Part shown: positions 44,697 to 53,812 of the stretch, piece by piece | Numbering within the stretch: position 1 is the stretch's first letter | Layout: every line of letters begins with the position of its first letter | Assembly: GCF_007988865.1 (NCBI RefSeq) | Contig: NZ_BJUY01000010.1 | Coordinates: 1-62,512, forward strand | DNA: 62,512 nucleotides | Reading direction: 5' to 3' | DNA from: Alkalibacterium kapii | GTDB lineage: Bacteria > Bacillota > Bacilli > Lactobacillales > Carnobacteriaceae_A | Translations under genes and position numbers: made by a program | Notes under the pieces: generated by a model | Databases searched by the model: none | What the model was told of the DNA's origin: nothing | The model's input: the letters and a program-made list of their open reading frames with translations, nothing else

Positions 44697-45401
44697 TTAA
44701 CGTTTATCTATTTTTCTAACTCCTGTATCGCCAATAAATTGAATGGTAAATACGATGATAAGGATGATAACTGTAGATATCAGTGTAACGGCAGGTCGAC
44801 TACGCTGAAATCCCTCAAGGTATGCTAAATTTCCCAAGCCGCCTGCGCCAATGACCCCGGCCATTGCTGTATAACCGACCAGTGAAATAGCAGTGACGGT
44901 AATCCCCGAAATGATATTCGGAAGACTTTCTGGAATGTAGACTTTTGTTATGACCTCCCATTTTGAAGCACCCATCGATTCAGCTGCTTCAACCACCCCT
45001 CTATCGACTTCTCTGAACCCTGACTCGACGAGCCGAGCGTAAAAAGGAGCCGCAGAAAAAATGAGGGCGGGCAGCCCGGCTTCGGGTCCAGTGATTTTTC
45101 CCAGCAACGTTTTAGTAAAAGGTATCAACAAAACAATGAGAATGATAAAAGGGATCGAACGGAAAATATTAACTAAAAAAGCAACGACCTTGTACAAAAT
45201 AAGAGCTCCGACTGAGTCATTTTTTTGTGTTTCATAAAGAAGTAGACCGAGCAGCAGTCCTAGGAAAAAGACAGACGCTACTGATAGACTCGTCATATAA
45301 AGAGTTTCCTTGGTTGCTTCCCACACTTTGATCCAGGAAACAGTAGAAAAATCGAAATAATCGGAAAAAACGCTCCCCAGTACTGGTAATTTACTTGGCA
45401 T
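44697..45401 (-). CDS. metI: Methionine ABC transporter permease MetI
   Basis: 234 aa with five or six membrane helices. The binding-protein-dependent permease loop VEAAESMGASKWEVITKVYIPESLP and VGYTAMAGVIGAGGLGNLAY identify MetI. RBS GGAGGTG lies within the end of metN; the frames overlap by 11 bases. Works with MetN and MetQ. Confidence 0.96.
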   Translation of the reverse strand: MPSKLPVLGSVFSDYFDFSTVSWIKVWEATKETLYMTSLSVASVFFLGLLLGLLLYETQKNDSVGALILYKVVAFLVNIFRSIPFIILIVLLIPFTKTLLGKITGPEAGLPALIFSAAPFYARLVESGFREVDRGVVEAAESMGASKWEVITKVYIPESLPNIISGITVTAISLVGYTAMAGVIGAGGLGNLAYLEGFQRSRPAVTLISTVIILIIVFTIQFIGDTGVRKIDKR

Positions 45402-46425
45402 TTAAAAGCACCTCCACTTCCACTGGGTAACTTCTGAATAATTCCAACGCTTTCTGCCGCTTCTCCCGCGCCCCTAAAACTTGAACGACGAGTGTTCCAA
45501 CAGATACTTCGTGAGTGGATTGAATACTTCCTTGAATGATATTGATATCCACTCCTGTCTCTCGACTTACTTCTGTAATGATCGGTAAGTTGACGCTGGA
45601 TCCTTGAAACAAGATCTGCACCATATCTCCTTCTGGATATAATACTTGCAGTTCCTCCATTGCTTCCTGCATTTCCTTTTTATCCATTTTTCTGTCCTGT
45701 TTTACAAACCGTTTGGTCACCATGTGCTTGGGCTGTTTGAAAACGTCTAAAACAGGTCCTTCTTCTACGATTTCACCCGAATCCATGACAGCGACCCGAT
45801 GACATATTTTTCTGACAACTTCCATTTCATGCGTAATCAGAATAATCGTGACATTCAATTCTTTATTGATTTTTTCGAGAAGTTTAAGGACTTCATCTGT
45901 CGTTTGCGGGTCCAGCGCACTCGTTGCTTCGTCGCTTAAAAGCACTTTCGGATCATTTGCCAAAGCTCGGGCTATTCCGACCCGTTGTTTTTCTCCACCG
46001 CTGAGTTGAGAGGGATAAGCATTTTCTTTATCGCTTAAGCCGACCAGTTCGATCAGTTCTTTTGCTTTTTTTATTCGCTTTTCTTTAGTTACATTAGCTA
46101 TTTCCAGTGGGAACATGATATTTTCTAAAACTGTACGGCTCCATAAAAGATTAAAGTGCTGAAAAATCATGCCGATAGATTGACGTTCTTTTCGGATCGC
46201 TCGCTTGCTCAAATCCGATAATTCCTTGTTGTCGATTGTTACCGTCCCCTGTGAGGGTAGTTCAAGACCATTGATCAATCTGAGCAAAGTACTTTTTCCT
46301 GCTCCTGAATACCCTACAAAACCAAATATTTCTCCTTTTTTAATCGTTAAGTCAATCGTTTTAAGTGCTTCAAAACGTCCTTTTTTATTCTCATAGGTTT
46401 TTTTGATCCCTTCTAAAACAATCAT
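45391..46425 (-). CDS. metN: Methionine ABC transporter ATPase MetN
   Basis: 344 aa from the ATG at 46425, which has AAAGGAG 8 bases upstream; a GTG nine bases earlier is too close to the RBS. Walker A GYSGAGKST, signature LSGGEKQR and Walker B VLLSDEATSALDP are present. A C-terminal NIL regulatory domain (about 265-340, SVNLPIITEVSRETGVDINIIQG) would bind methionine and inhibit transport. First gene after the T-box. Confidence 0.96.
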   Translation of the reverse strand: MIVLEGIKKTYENKKGRFEALKTIDLTIKKGEIFGFVGYSGAGKSTLLRLINGLELPSQGTVTIDNKELSDLSKRAIRKERQSIGMIFQHFNLLWSRTVLENIMFPLEIANVTKEKRIKKAKELIELVGLSDKENAYPSQLSGGEKQRVGIARALANDPKVLLSDEATSALDPQTTDEVLKLLEKINKELNVTIILITHEMEVVRKICHRVAVMDSGEIVEEGPVLDVFKQPKHMVTKRFVKQDRKMDKKEMQEAMEELQVLYPEGDMVQILFQGSSVNLPIITEVSRETGVDINIIQGSIQSTHEVSVGTLVVQVLGAREKRQKALELFRSYPVEVEVLLNAK

Positions 46426-46439
46426 ACTGATCACTCCTT

Positions 46440-46725
46440 TTATATATAAAAAAAGCCCTTTTCAAGTCATATGACTCAAAAAGGGCGTCTAATCGGTTAA
46501 ATTTAGCGCGGTTCCACCTTTATTCGTTGTTTTATTACAAAACAACCTCTGCCAGTACTTAAAAGTTTAAAACTTTTGCATACCGTGGCACTGTATCGGG
46601 TGCAACCGGAAATAGCTTATGAAACATCCACTCACCATTTCAGCTCAAAGACCATTTTCCAAATCGTCCGTTATGCTTCCTTTCACCAAACAGAAGCTCT
46701 CTAGGATAACGTTCTAATCTGTACT
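46440..46725 (-). promoter_or_regulatory. T-box leader (tRNA-Met responsive) of metNIQ
   Basis: The minus strand has the T-box core AAGGTGGAACCGCG (about 46507-46520) and a strong terminator GCCCTTTTTGAGTC / GACTTGAAAAGGGC with a T7 run (46449-46486). A 200-base stem I region lies upstream, with the GTGAAAGGAAGC/AGAGAGCTTC elements. An AUG in GAGTGGATGTTTCATAAGC is a plausible Met specifier. A TTGACA (46731-46736) lies just upstream and could be the -35 box. The operon is thus induced by uncharged tRNA-Met. Confidence 0.93.
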
Positions 46726-46809
46726 TATCTTGTCAACACATATCATTTATATTCAATTATGCTTATTGATAAGAAGGTTAACAGACTAGCATGTTGTCTG
46801 TCAATACTT

Positions 46810-47460
46810 TTATTTCAAGTTATCAGGAAACGGAAGGATTTTGGTTCCATGAAACTGGTTCGCTTTAATTTCTGCTTTTATTTCGTTCAGATCTTCATGA
46901 GTGATTCCTCCGCCAGGTAACAGTTCGATCTGGGACTGAGCCTTTTCGATCAGTGCATTGATCTGCTTTTTGTTTTCCAGAGCTGTGCCTGATTTTCCTC
47001 CACGAGTTAAAATCCGTGTACACCCCTTTTCGATCAGCCAGTCCAGCTCCTGCATCTGTTTTTCAGCAGGAATAAAATCAAAAGCCATATGGAAGACACT
47101 TTCTTTTGATCCGGCAATTGCGATCAGTTTTTCAGTAATCGGTCTGTCAATAGCTCCCTCTTCTGTGAGACAGCCAAAGACGATACCATCCGCATTCAGT
47201 TCAATGGCCTGTTTTGCCTCTTTTAACATTTGTTCTTTTTCTGCTTGATCATATACAAAGGAGCCGCCGCGGGGTCTTATCATAACAACAACAGAAACAC
47301 CATGCTGGTGAGCATATCTAACGGTCTCTTTGATCATGTCAAGCGAGGGGGTGGTCCCTCCCACATCCAGCTCATCGCACAATTCAATACGATCAGCACC
47401 CAATTCAATGGCTTCGGGTACTCGTGTAAAATTTTCTGCACAGAACTCTTTTTTTATCAC
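46810..47460 (-). CDS. cutC: CutC family protein
   Basis: 216 aa with a GTG start and AGGAG 8 bases upstream. The TIM-barrel CutC signature IELCDELDVGGTTPS, VVMIRPRGGSFVY and the C-terminal LPGGGI-THED are present. CutC was named for copper homeostasis; the biochemical role is still unsettled. The start codon lies 5 bases after the permease stop, so the two are probably co-transcribed. Confidence 0.93.
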   Translation of the reverse strand: MIKKEFCAENFTRVPEAIELGADRIELCDELDVGGTTPSLDMIKETVRYAHQHGVSVVVMIRPRGGSFVYDQAEKEQMLKEAKQAIELNADGIVFGCLTEEGAIDRPITEKLIAIAGSKESVFHMAFDFIPAEKQMQELDWLIEKGCTRILTRGGKSGTALENKKQINALIEKAQSQIELLPGGGITHEDLNEIKAEIKANQFHGTKILPFPDNLK

Positions 47461-47464
47461 AAAC

Positions 47465-48820
47465 TCATCTCCTCATGGTTTTCTTTCTAACGCCATAAAG
47501 GTAGCCCATCAGACAGACACTACCGGAAAACAACAGGAACACTGGACTATAAAGAGGGTTAGAAATCACCCCTCCAAGCAGAATAATGATCGAACCTATT
47601 ATACCTAGAATCGGAGCAACCGTCCCTAGGAATGTACTCTTAATATGTCCCGTTCTTTTAAGCCCGATCACTTTAACATACAGGATAATATAAGCCACAT
47701 AACTGAAAACAATGGCTATTTCACTAATGTCCCCTCCAGCCAGAATATTGAATTTTTGTGTTAAAAAGTGGATGATCAGCCAAAAAACAGTGATCAGATA
47801 CGCCGTTAATGCTGAATAAGGAGATAACCCCCTTTTATCATTAATTTTTATTATCTTATCACTAAAAGGGACCATGTGCTTAGAAGCCAAGGTTTGTGGC
47901 AAACGTATGAAACCAAGTGACACACCATTAACGACTCCTAAAATAGCAATCAACACGAAAACGAATAATATTTTTTCACCACTGGCGCCAAGAACAGAGT
48001 TACCGACCTGACTGATTGCCTGATCTCCGGCAGACAATATGTATTCTGTTCCAACTACCGCTATCATACCAAGGAAAAAGGCCAGATACACGCTCAAAAC
48101 GAGTAAAGGTCCGATCGTCAAAGCAATTGGCATTGTTTTACGATGGTTTTTCACTTCCTGCGTGATAGAGGTCGAAACGATCCATCCGTCAAACGAAAAA
48201 GCGATGGGTGCCAGTGCCGCCAATAAGCCCCAGCCGACCACACTTGATTCAACCACTACAACATCCTGTGGTAAAGACGGCACCTCTTTAGTCCAAAATA
48301 ACCCGATCAGAGCGACGCCCAGCAGTGGGATCATTTTTACAACTGTGGTAAGGTTTTGAAACGCTCCGCCTAATTTATATGATAAATAATTCATCAAAAA
48401 GAAAAAACTTAAGTATAAAAAGCCTAAGAGCGTCTGAAGTTCCAGCGCTGAGGGTAGATTCAAAAGAGAAATCGTATATATTCCTGAAACCCAACTAACT
48501 ACAGCTGTTATCGTTGGAAAATAAACCAGCATCTGAAACCAGCCAAAGGCACTTGCAAAACGGGAAGAAACAAATTCTTCATAGTAGGAAATAACTCCCC
48601 CTTGTTTTGTCGACCGACTAGCCAGCTGGGACAGTGTAATGCTGCCGAATATGACACAAAATGCACCGATCGCAAAAACCAGAACGCCCAGCCATACACT
48701 TCCACCTGTAGATTTTAAAATGTCATCGGATTTAAAAAATATACCTGATCCAATGCTTATCCCCACGATCATAGATACCGCGGTACTTAATCCATAGTGT
48801 TCCTTCTGTTGCAATTCCAT
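47465..48820 (-). CDS. APC superfamily amino-acid permease
   Basis: 451 aa with about twelve membrane helices. The helix 1 motif MIVGISIGSGIFF and the helix 6 block SFDGWIVSTSITQEVKNHRKTMP are typical of the LAT/SteT-like amino acid exchangers of the APC superfamily. GVISYYEEFVSSRFASAFGW fits as well. Substrate unknown; serine/threonine or another neutral amino acid is a guess. Upstream of cutC in one transcription unit; RBS AAGGAGGG. Confidence 0.9.
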   Translation of the reverse strand: MELQQKEHYGLSTAVSMIVGISIGSGIFFKSDDILKSTGGSVWLGVLVFAIGAFCVIFGSITLSQLASRSTKQGGVISYYEEFVSSRFASAFGWFQMLVYFPTITAVVSWVSGIYTISLLNLPSALELQTLLGFLYLSFFFLMNYLSYKLGGAFQNLTTVVKMIPLLGVALIGLFWTKEVPSLPQDVVVVESSVVGWGLLAALAPIAFSFDGWIVSTSITQEVKNHRKTMPIALTIGPLLVLSVYLAFFLGMIAVVGTEYILSAGDQAISQVGNSVLGASGEKILFVFVLIAILGVVNGVSLGFIRLPQTLASKHMVPFSDKIIKINDKRGLSPYSALTAYLITVFWLIIHFLTQKFNILAGGDISEIAIVFSYVAYIILYVKVIGLKRTGHIKSTFLGTVAPILGIIGSIIILLGGVISNPLYSPVFLLFSGSVCLMGYLYGVRKKTMRR

Positions 48821-48952
48821 TCCCTCCTTGTTGGAAGCATTTATATCTTCTAACTATATCAAATATATTGGATAATACAAAGGAGAGATTCACTTTTTTA
48901 TTCAGTAGCTTTCTAAGTAGCTTTCTAATATTCAGAAATATTTATAAAACAG

Positions 48953-49004
48953 AAAAAGACTCCTTTATGCCTTTTTAAAAATTTCAGGCTCAGGGAAGTC
49001 TTTC
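48953..49004 (-). terminator. Terminator after the metallophosphoesterase gene
   Basis: AAAAGACT and AGTCTTT ends, with GCCT/AGGC inner pairs, form an imperfect hairpin. The minus transcript continues as TTTTTCTGTTTT. Confidence 0.6.
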
Positions 49005-49066
49005 TGCAGTTGGCTCGTGTTTTTTAGATCAGATGAAAGAACAGTTATTATCTATTATCACTGTCA

Positions 49067-50083
49067 TCAGTGTTCTCCATTGATTTTATCTTGACTCATT
49101 TTCTCTTCTCTAAATGCAGCACGTTCTTCGCGTTTTTCTTTCGATTGCTGTTTTTTACGCAAAGCGAGGTATTCCACAACCTTTTGCGGCTTTCTTGTGT
49201 CAAAGGCTTCGATCGGTTCGGGTCCTCTCATTGTTTCTCTCTTGATGTACAATAGTCCCGTGTCATTGACATATGTTTTCCAGCGTACCAGTCGTATCAT
49301 TCCCTCTGCCAGCTCAATGGCCGTGATACTTGCTGGATAGACACCGCAGCCGGTATTGAAATAAGGGATCGATTTATTTTTTGGAAATTTGAACCGATGG
49401 GTGTGCCCGCATAATAACGGCCGCTGATGCTTAACGATCCACTTACTATAGTTGCGTTCGATTTTATGACGTCTATTGATGTTTTTAGACGGACTGGCCG
49501 GATTTTTTATTCCAAAGCGATGAAAGAAACGCCAGAAAAATTTTATGGACAGCATCGTGAAAAACCAGAACTGGTCATTCGGCGCATCTCCCTGATGGCC
49601 ATGAATAGTGAATAGCTCTTGACTTGTATAGCGATGTTTGAGAATAATTGCTTCTTTAGGTTTCAATCCCTTAAGAAAATCAAAATATTCTTCTGTGTAT
49701 TTATCATAGTTTATACTGAAATTCTTTTTTACGAACCTCTGATTCTGAAGATAAATATCGTGGTTCCCAAAAATCCGTATGTAACGGTCCTTGTCAAAGA
49801 ACTTCTTGATGAGAGCGTAGACATCTGTATGGGCATTTTTTATATGTTCAAAATTGGAGTATTCTAAAAATTCTTCTCCATCGCCGACTTCAATAAAGGT
49901 GTAGTTATTCTCATAGTATTCATTCAAAGCATGAACAAATATATTTCGGTTCTTTAAAAATTCATCAGATAAACTTCCGTCTCCACGGTGCGCATCACTC
50001 ATAAATACGATACGGGAATTGTCATCAAAATACACGGTTTCAGCTTTTTTATAGGCTTCGGTTAATCGCCGGTCAGTAAACAT
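49067..50083 (-). CDS. Calcineurin-like metallophosphoesterase
   Basis: 338 aa from MFTDRRLTEAYKKAE; AGAGGAGG lies 7 bases upstream, and a GTG 18 bases earlier overlaps that RBS. Metal-binding motifs FMSDAHRGD, VGDGEEF, FGNHDIY, IHGHQGD and CGHTHRF follow the order of the family. The C-terminal 40 residues are highly charged (KKQQSKEKREERAAFREEK). It may hydrolyse a phosphomonoester or phosphodiester; the overall layout is like UDP-diacylglucosamine hydrolase relatives, but Gram-positives lack that substrate. Confidence 0.88.
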   Translation of the reverse strand: MFTDRRLTEAYKKAETVYFDDNSRIVFMSDAHRGDGSLSDEFLKNRNIFVHALNEYYENNYTFIEVGDGEEFLEYSNFEHIKNAHTDVYALIKKFFDKDRYIRIFGNHDIYLQNQRFVKKNFSINYDKYTEEYFDFLKGLKPKEAIILKHRYTSQELFTIHGHQGDAPNDQFWFFTMLSIKFFWRFFHRFGIKNPASPSKNINRRHKIERNYSKWIVKHQRPLLCGHTHRFKFPKNKSIPYFNTGCGVYPASITAIELAEGMIRLVRWKTYVNDTGLLYIKRETMRGPEPIEAFDTRKPQKVVEYLALRKKQQSKEKREERAAFREEKMSQDKINGEH

Positions 50084-50182
50084 ACCGGATCCTCCTCTCA
50101 CATTGGTGTATAAGTCAGCCCACTCCAGTCACTTGACTAAATGGGCCGAATCGTACGCATTGCTTGTTTATGTTTGTTTCGT

Positions 50183-50902
50183 TTATTTGTTGGCTATGAT
50201 TTTTGGCAGATCCCACGGTGTGATGATCCCAATAAGATCAGTCCGCTTGTTTATTTTCTCTCCCTTTGCGACAAGCAGGACATAAGTCGTTCGCCCTTCT
50301 TTGATGCGTTTCGAAAATATTTCTTCGATGTCAAATACGGATGTATCTTCAGAAATCGTTTCATAAAATTCCTGTTCGTCTTCCACTTCCAGTATTTGTC
50401 TGACTGTCGCTTTTTTTATGGCATTGAGATCTTTATCCATTGCCTTTGCCAGGTATTTGGTCACACCGATCGAAGATAGTATTCCTTCCAGCTGATTGCC
50501 GTCAAACACTGGAAATTGAGTGTAGCGGACTTGATTGATCACATCTAGTACATCTTCCAGTGGATCGTTTATATCAAAGGTGCGCACCTTTTTTAAGAAC
50601 AGATCTTTTGCTCGCTTGCTGTATTTTATTTTTTCGGTGACCATTTTTATTTCTTTTATCAAAGAATTACTGGGTTCTGCAGCTGCCTCATCCCCGTTTA
50701 TTGTATTATGTGTCAGTAAATTTCTCAGTTCCCGGTAAAAGTCGATCTCGTCTACATATTTTTCTATGACTTTATCTCTTTTTTTTGCAGCGGCACCCAT
50801 TAATTCACCAAAATTGGTATCGGGATCACGGTTTACTTTTTTTGCAATGACATTGTGTAATTCATTGAATGCATGCATAAAGCGCTGATAGTTGCTTCCC
50901 AT
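50183..50902 (-). CDS. CBS domain-containing protein, unknown function
   Basis: 239 aa. The N-terminal helical part (about 1-95, with a YRELRNLLTHN motif) may be a helical toxin- or nucleotidyltransferase-associated fold. A CBS pair follows (about 105-235, FPVFDGNQLEGILSSIGV and TDLIGIITPWDLPKI). CBS pairs usually sense adenine nucleotides. RBS AAGGATGA. It lies upstream of the metallophosphoesterase, 81 bases apart, perhaps co-transcribed. The specific role is not known to me. Confidence 0.75.
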   Translation of the reverse strand: MGSNYQRFMHAFNELHNVIAKKVNRDPDTNFGELMGAAAKKRDKVIEKYVDEIDFYRELRNLLTHNTINGDEAAAEPSNSLIKEIKMVTEKIKYSKRAKDLFLKKVRTFDINDPLEDVLDVINQVRYTQFPVFDGNQLEGILSSIGVTKYLAKAMDKDLNAIKKATVRQILEVEDEQEFYETISEDTSVFDIEEIFSKRIKEGRTTYVLLVAKGEKINKRTDLIGIITPWDLPKIIANK

Positions 50903-51030
50903 CTTTGATCATCCTTCTCATTAGTTTGTTGAATTTTTCTACTTGATCATGTAATGATTTTAGATATTAATTAAGTATTTTAAGTATACCATTATGATGA
51001 GTATAGTTTTAATAATTGGATCTTCTGATG

Positions 51031-51066
51031 AAAAAACTCCGGAAATTTTTCATTCCGAAGTTTTTT
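51031..51066 (-). terminator. Terminator after the 148-aa gene
   Basis: AAAAACTCCGGAA pairs with TTCCGAAGTTTTTT, ending in a T-run on the minus strand; it sits 4 bases after the stop codon. Confidence 0.85.
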
Positions 51067-51069
51067 CAT

Positions 51070-51516
51070 TTACTTATCAGTTAATTTTCTTATAGGGCGA
51101 CCCTCGGAGTCAAAGGTGTACTGCAGTAGTTTCTGTCCATCGTTCATCGCCAGCATTAATCTGTCACGGTAAGGTTCAGCAAGTTCTTCATATAAATAAG
51201 CTTCTTCATGCAGATCATATTTTTCTCTGATCGATCTCACTTCATTTTTATTTCGTAATTTGACGTTTGATTTAGGCAACGGTTTATCTGTTTTGCGTTT
51301 TTCTACACGGTAAAAGTAATGGTCATCATTGTAAATGATTTCCAGGGCTCCTGTATTGGTCCGGTTATATTCAGCATCGGGATAGTCTTCTTTATGCAGT
51401 TCCCACCAAGCCTTGATTCCGTTTACTGCTTCCTCTTCACTTTTATAACTTCCATGTTCCTTCTTTACGCCGGTTAACCGGTTCTGCCAATAATTTGTGT
51501 AGACCGTCTGTTCCAT
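51070..51516 (-). CDS. Hypothetical protein, 148 aa
   Basis: The start is the ATG at 51516, with AAGGAG 8 bases upstream. The protein is hydrophilic and probably cytoplasmic. YKSEEEAVNGIKAWWELHKEDYPDAEYNRTNTGALEIIYNDDHYFYRVEKR reads as a small alpha/beta domain found in hypothetical proteins of lactic acid bacteria. I cannot name a family with certainty. Confidence 0.7.
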   Translation of the reverse strand: MEQTVYTNYWQNRLTGVKKEHGSYKSEEEAVNGIKAWWELHKEDYPDAEYNRTNTGALEIIYNDDHYFYRVEKRKTDKPLPKSNVKLRNKNEVRSIREKYDLHEEAYLYEELAEPYRDRLMLAMNDGQKLLQYTFDSEGRPIRKLTDK

Positions 51517-51689
51517 TCGCTTCACTCCTTTATTGAAAACAACTTTAGCGCACCTCGTATTGAAACGTTTTCATTATTCAGTCGACCTTTTCTATTTCTT
51601 TTTACTTTAACTTTATGACGAGTCGTTCCTTTTCTTCACGCGTGTTTGATTCAGATCTATTTATGTTTGTCATTCTTTATTGTTTTACT

Positions 51690-52049
51690 TTACTTTTTCA
51701 TGAATTCTTCTTTATCAACAATCATTCTTTTATGTGTTGCTTTGCCTATAAGCTTTTCATCAACGTAGGCTTTGATTTCATAGGTGTATTCTTTACCGCT
51801 TTTATCTGTTTGCTTAGCTTCAACAGATACGACTTTATTGACGGCAGTTGGGGCTAAATGATTAACGTTGATTAAAACACCCACTGATGTATCTGTTTCA
51901 TTCAGTTCTTCTGAGATCAAATCCATTGCTGTGTTTTCCATGTATGCGATCATATGAGGCGTAGATAAAACAGGCACACTTCCAGAACCCACTGCTTCTG
52001 CTGTTTCAGATTCTTTCACTGTAAATATCTTTTCATACGTATTGAACAT
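51690..52049 (-). CDS. Hotdog-fold thioesterase (FlK-like)
   Basis: 119 aa from MFNTYEKIFTV; GGAGGG lies 6 bases upstream of this ATG, while the ATG at 52055 abuts it. The motifs VLSTPHMIAYMENTA, VNVNHLAPT-like INVNHLAPTAV and GKATHKRMIV match the small FlK (fluoroacetyl-CoA) / PaaI-type thioesterase group. It would hydrolyse short acyl-CoAs; the housekeeping substrate is unknown. Possible relevance to the acyl-CoA enzymes at 32-43 kb is not supported by location. Confidence 0.85.
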   Translation of the reverse strand: MFNTYEKIFTVKESETAEAVGSGSVPVLSTPHMIAYMENTAMDLISEELNETDTSVGVLINVNHLAPTAVNKVVSVEAKQTDKSGKEYTYEIKAYVDEKLIGKATHKRMIVDKEEFMKK

Positions 52050-52124
52050 TTCCATCCCTCCACTTTACTCTCTTATAATCTAATGATACCCAATAACTTC
52101 TGTTTTGCAAAATGGGACACTCTA

Positions 52125-52391
52125 TTATTTTTTCTTAAAGAAAGAAAGAAGTTGTCTGATTACAAGTGTCAGCAGCGTGAAAGTAAAACCTACAAATCCT
52201 ATATTCAAGAGAAGACTCCCCAATGGGTAGTGAATAGCTCTGTCTTTCTGAATATTTCTCAGCTCTTTTGGGGAAAGGCTCTCAACGTCTTGAACTGGAT
52301 CAAGATTAGTCCAAAGTACAAATCCGACAATCATCACTACCACACTGATTATTACCCCGATGATCAACCACTTTGTCGTTTTATCTTTCAT
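52125..52391 (-). CDS. Small membrane protein, two helices
   Basis: 88 aa with RBS GGAGGAATG before the ATG. Two hydrophobic helices (about 9-28 and 58-80) flank a polar loop (DPVQDVESLSPKELRNIQ). It resembles small DUF3923-type proteins of Bacilli. Function unknown. Divergent from the DUF2975 gene, with the 52-bp repeat array in between. Confidence 0.75.
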   Translation of the reverse strand: MKDKTTKWLIIGVIISVVVMIVGFVLWTNLDPVQDVESLSPKELRNIQKDRAIHYPLGSLLLNIGFVGFTFTLLTLVIRQLLSFFKKK

Positions 52392-52546
52392 ACATTCCTC
52401 CTCTATAAATGCTGCAGTTATTGAATAACCTTATCAGTAAATTAGGCCGATATCCTGACCCAAGTATAGCACATTTCAATTCTGATTTTTAAAACTCAGT
52501 TATCTAGTATGTGTACATATGTGTATTCTGATTTTCTTTGATTAGA

Positions 52547-52567
52547 AGTTAGCGCATGGCGCTAACT
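52547..52567. repeat. Perfect 9-bp hairpin
   Basis: AGTTAGCGC (52547-52555) - ATG - GCGCTAACT (52559-52567). A short perfect stem with a three-base loop just before the tandem array; it has no clear U-tract (TTTC on the plus strand). Confidence 0.7.
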
Positions 52568-52624
52568 TTCATTATTAAATCTTTGTCTGCGTTTAGTGAT
52601 TGGGTGCCTTATTCGGTTCGATTT

Positions 52625-53119
52625 TGTGCTTGCAGACACGCGTTTGGCGTTTGCGTGACCTATTGTAGGGTAGTTACTTCTAAAAGGGCACGTATCTGGC
52701 GCTTGCGTGACCTTTTCCAGGGTGATAGCTTACTAAAAGGCACGCATTTGGCGTTTGCCTGACCTTTACTTGGATGATTACTTCTAAAAGGGCACGCATT
52801 TGACGTTTGCGTGACCTTTTATGTTGGGATAGCTCTCAAAAGGGCACGCATTTGACGTTTGCGTTACCTTTTCTCGAGATCTACTTCCAAAAGGGCACGT
52901 ATTTGACGTTTGCGTTACCTTTTATGTTGGGATAGCTCTCAAAAGGGCACGCATTTGATGTTTGCGTGACCTTTACTCGAGAGTTTACTTCTAAAAGAGC
53001 ACTTATTTGACGTTTGCGTGACTTTTACTCGAGAGTTTACTTCTAAAAGGGCACGTATTTAACATTTGCGTGACTTTTACTCGAGAGTTTACTTCCAAAA
53101 GGGCACGTATTTGCCAAAG
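52625..53119. repeat. Tandem array of about ten 52-bp hairpin-forming repeats
   Basis: The CAC core of each unit begins at 52637, 52689, 52741, 52793, 52845, 52896, 52948, 53000, 53052 and 53104, a step of 52 bases every time except one of 51. The unit core AAAGGGCACGCATTTGACG plus TTTGCGTGACCTTT folds so that AAAGG-CACGCA pairs with TGCGTG-CCTTT around the loop TTTGACGTT. The spacer between hairpins varies in sequence but hardly in length. Two units (after 52793 and after 52896) share the same spacer ATGTTGGGATAGCTCTC, evidence of segmental duplication. The array fills the divergent gap between the 88-aa gene and the DUF2975 gene. It is non-coding. Confidence 0.93.
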
Positions 53120-53172
53120 TAATTCGATAATATAAATCGTTCAATATATTGACTTATAAATATCTTTTTAAA

Positions 53173-53225
53173 TTATCGATAAACGATAATAAATTATTGT
53201 TTTTTATATAAATTACACGTATACT
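53173..53225 (+). promoter_or_regulatory. Promoter and possible operator of the DUF2975/XRE pair
   Basis: -35 TTGTTT (53197-53202), 17-base spacer, -10 TATACT (53220-53225). Just upstream is the palindrome TTATCG-N5-CGATAA (53173-53189), and a related CGAT-N7-ATCG lies at 53125-53139. These could be binding sites for the XRE regulator encoded by the second gene. Confidence 0.6.
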
Positions 53226-53256
53226 TAATTTAAATAAATAAACAGGAGTGATTCAT

Positions 53257-53796
53257 ATGAATATTAACCAGTTTAAAAAAGTCAGTCGCTTTACTTCAGT
53301 CATTTTGAAAATTGCAGCTATTTGGTTTGGCTTATCTGTAGCAACCCTGTTCTTTTCTTACTTCTTTACCTCAAGGGACGTATGGTTTAATTTCCCCAGT
53401 CCGGATTTTACGATACTAAACGGTATAAGGGGAGCTACAACTAACGAGTTGTTTCCCCTCAAGCAGGCTGCATCATTCGTTGTTCCCTTAATTGTTATTG
53501 TTAACTGCTATGTTTTATGGAAAGGCAGTCAGTTATTTAAATATCTGGCTGACGGACACTCTCCTTTTTCTGTAGCCTTTTCCCAATCAGTTAAAAAATT
53601 AGGCCTGATTCTCATCGTTTCGGATATTCTTTTTCCACTCATATACTCTCTGCTGGTGACTATCATGATGGAAAGTGGTTACTATTACATCGTAGGCGTG
53701 GGGGCTTCTTTCTTGATTGGTCTCATTTTATATGCAGCAGCTGAAATTTTCAATTACGCCATCAACTTGCAGCAGTTTGCTGACGATACAGTTTAA
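53257..53796 (+). CDS. DUF2975 family membrane protein
   Basis: 179 aa from the ATG at 53257, with AGGAG 8 bases upstream; a GTG nine bases earlier is too close. Four hydrophobic helices with the LFKYLADGHSPFSVAFSQSVKKLGLILI stretch characteristic of DUF2975. Proteins of this group are typically encoded next to a small XRE regulator, as here (YoaS/YozG pair in B. subtilis). The biochemical role is unknown. Confidence 0.88.
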   Translation: MNINQFKKVSRFTSVILKIAAIWFGLSVATLFFSYFFTSRDVWFNFPSPDFTILNGIRGATTNELFPLKQAASFVVPLIVIVNCYVLWKGSQLFKYLADGHSPFSVAFSQSVKKLGLILIVSDILFPLIYSLLVTIMMESGYYYIVGVGASFLIGLILYAAAEIFNYAINLQQFADDTV

Positions 53797-53812
53797 AGAA
53801 AGGACGATTTAA

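Noticed and set aside
46560-46620. Second sigma-54-like TGGCAC...TGCA element
   Set aside because: The GG to GC spacing is not 10 bases, and the sequence lies within the Met T-box structure.
52556-52762. 68-codon open frame within the tandem repeats
   Set aside because: It reads through repeat units by chance; reading frames of later units are closed.
52625-53119. CRISPR array
   Set aside because: Repeats are directly tandem with related spacers of near-constant short length, each repeat is itself a full hairpin unit, some spacers are identical, and no cas genes are present.
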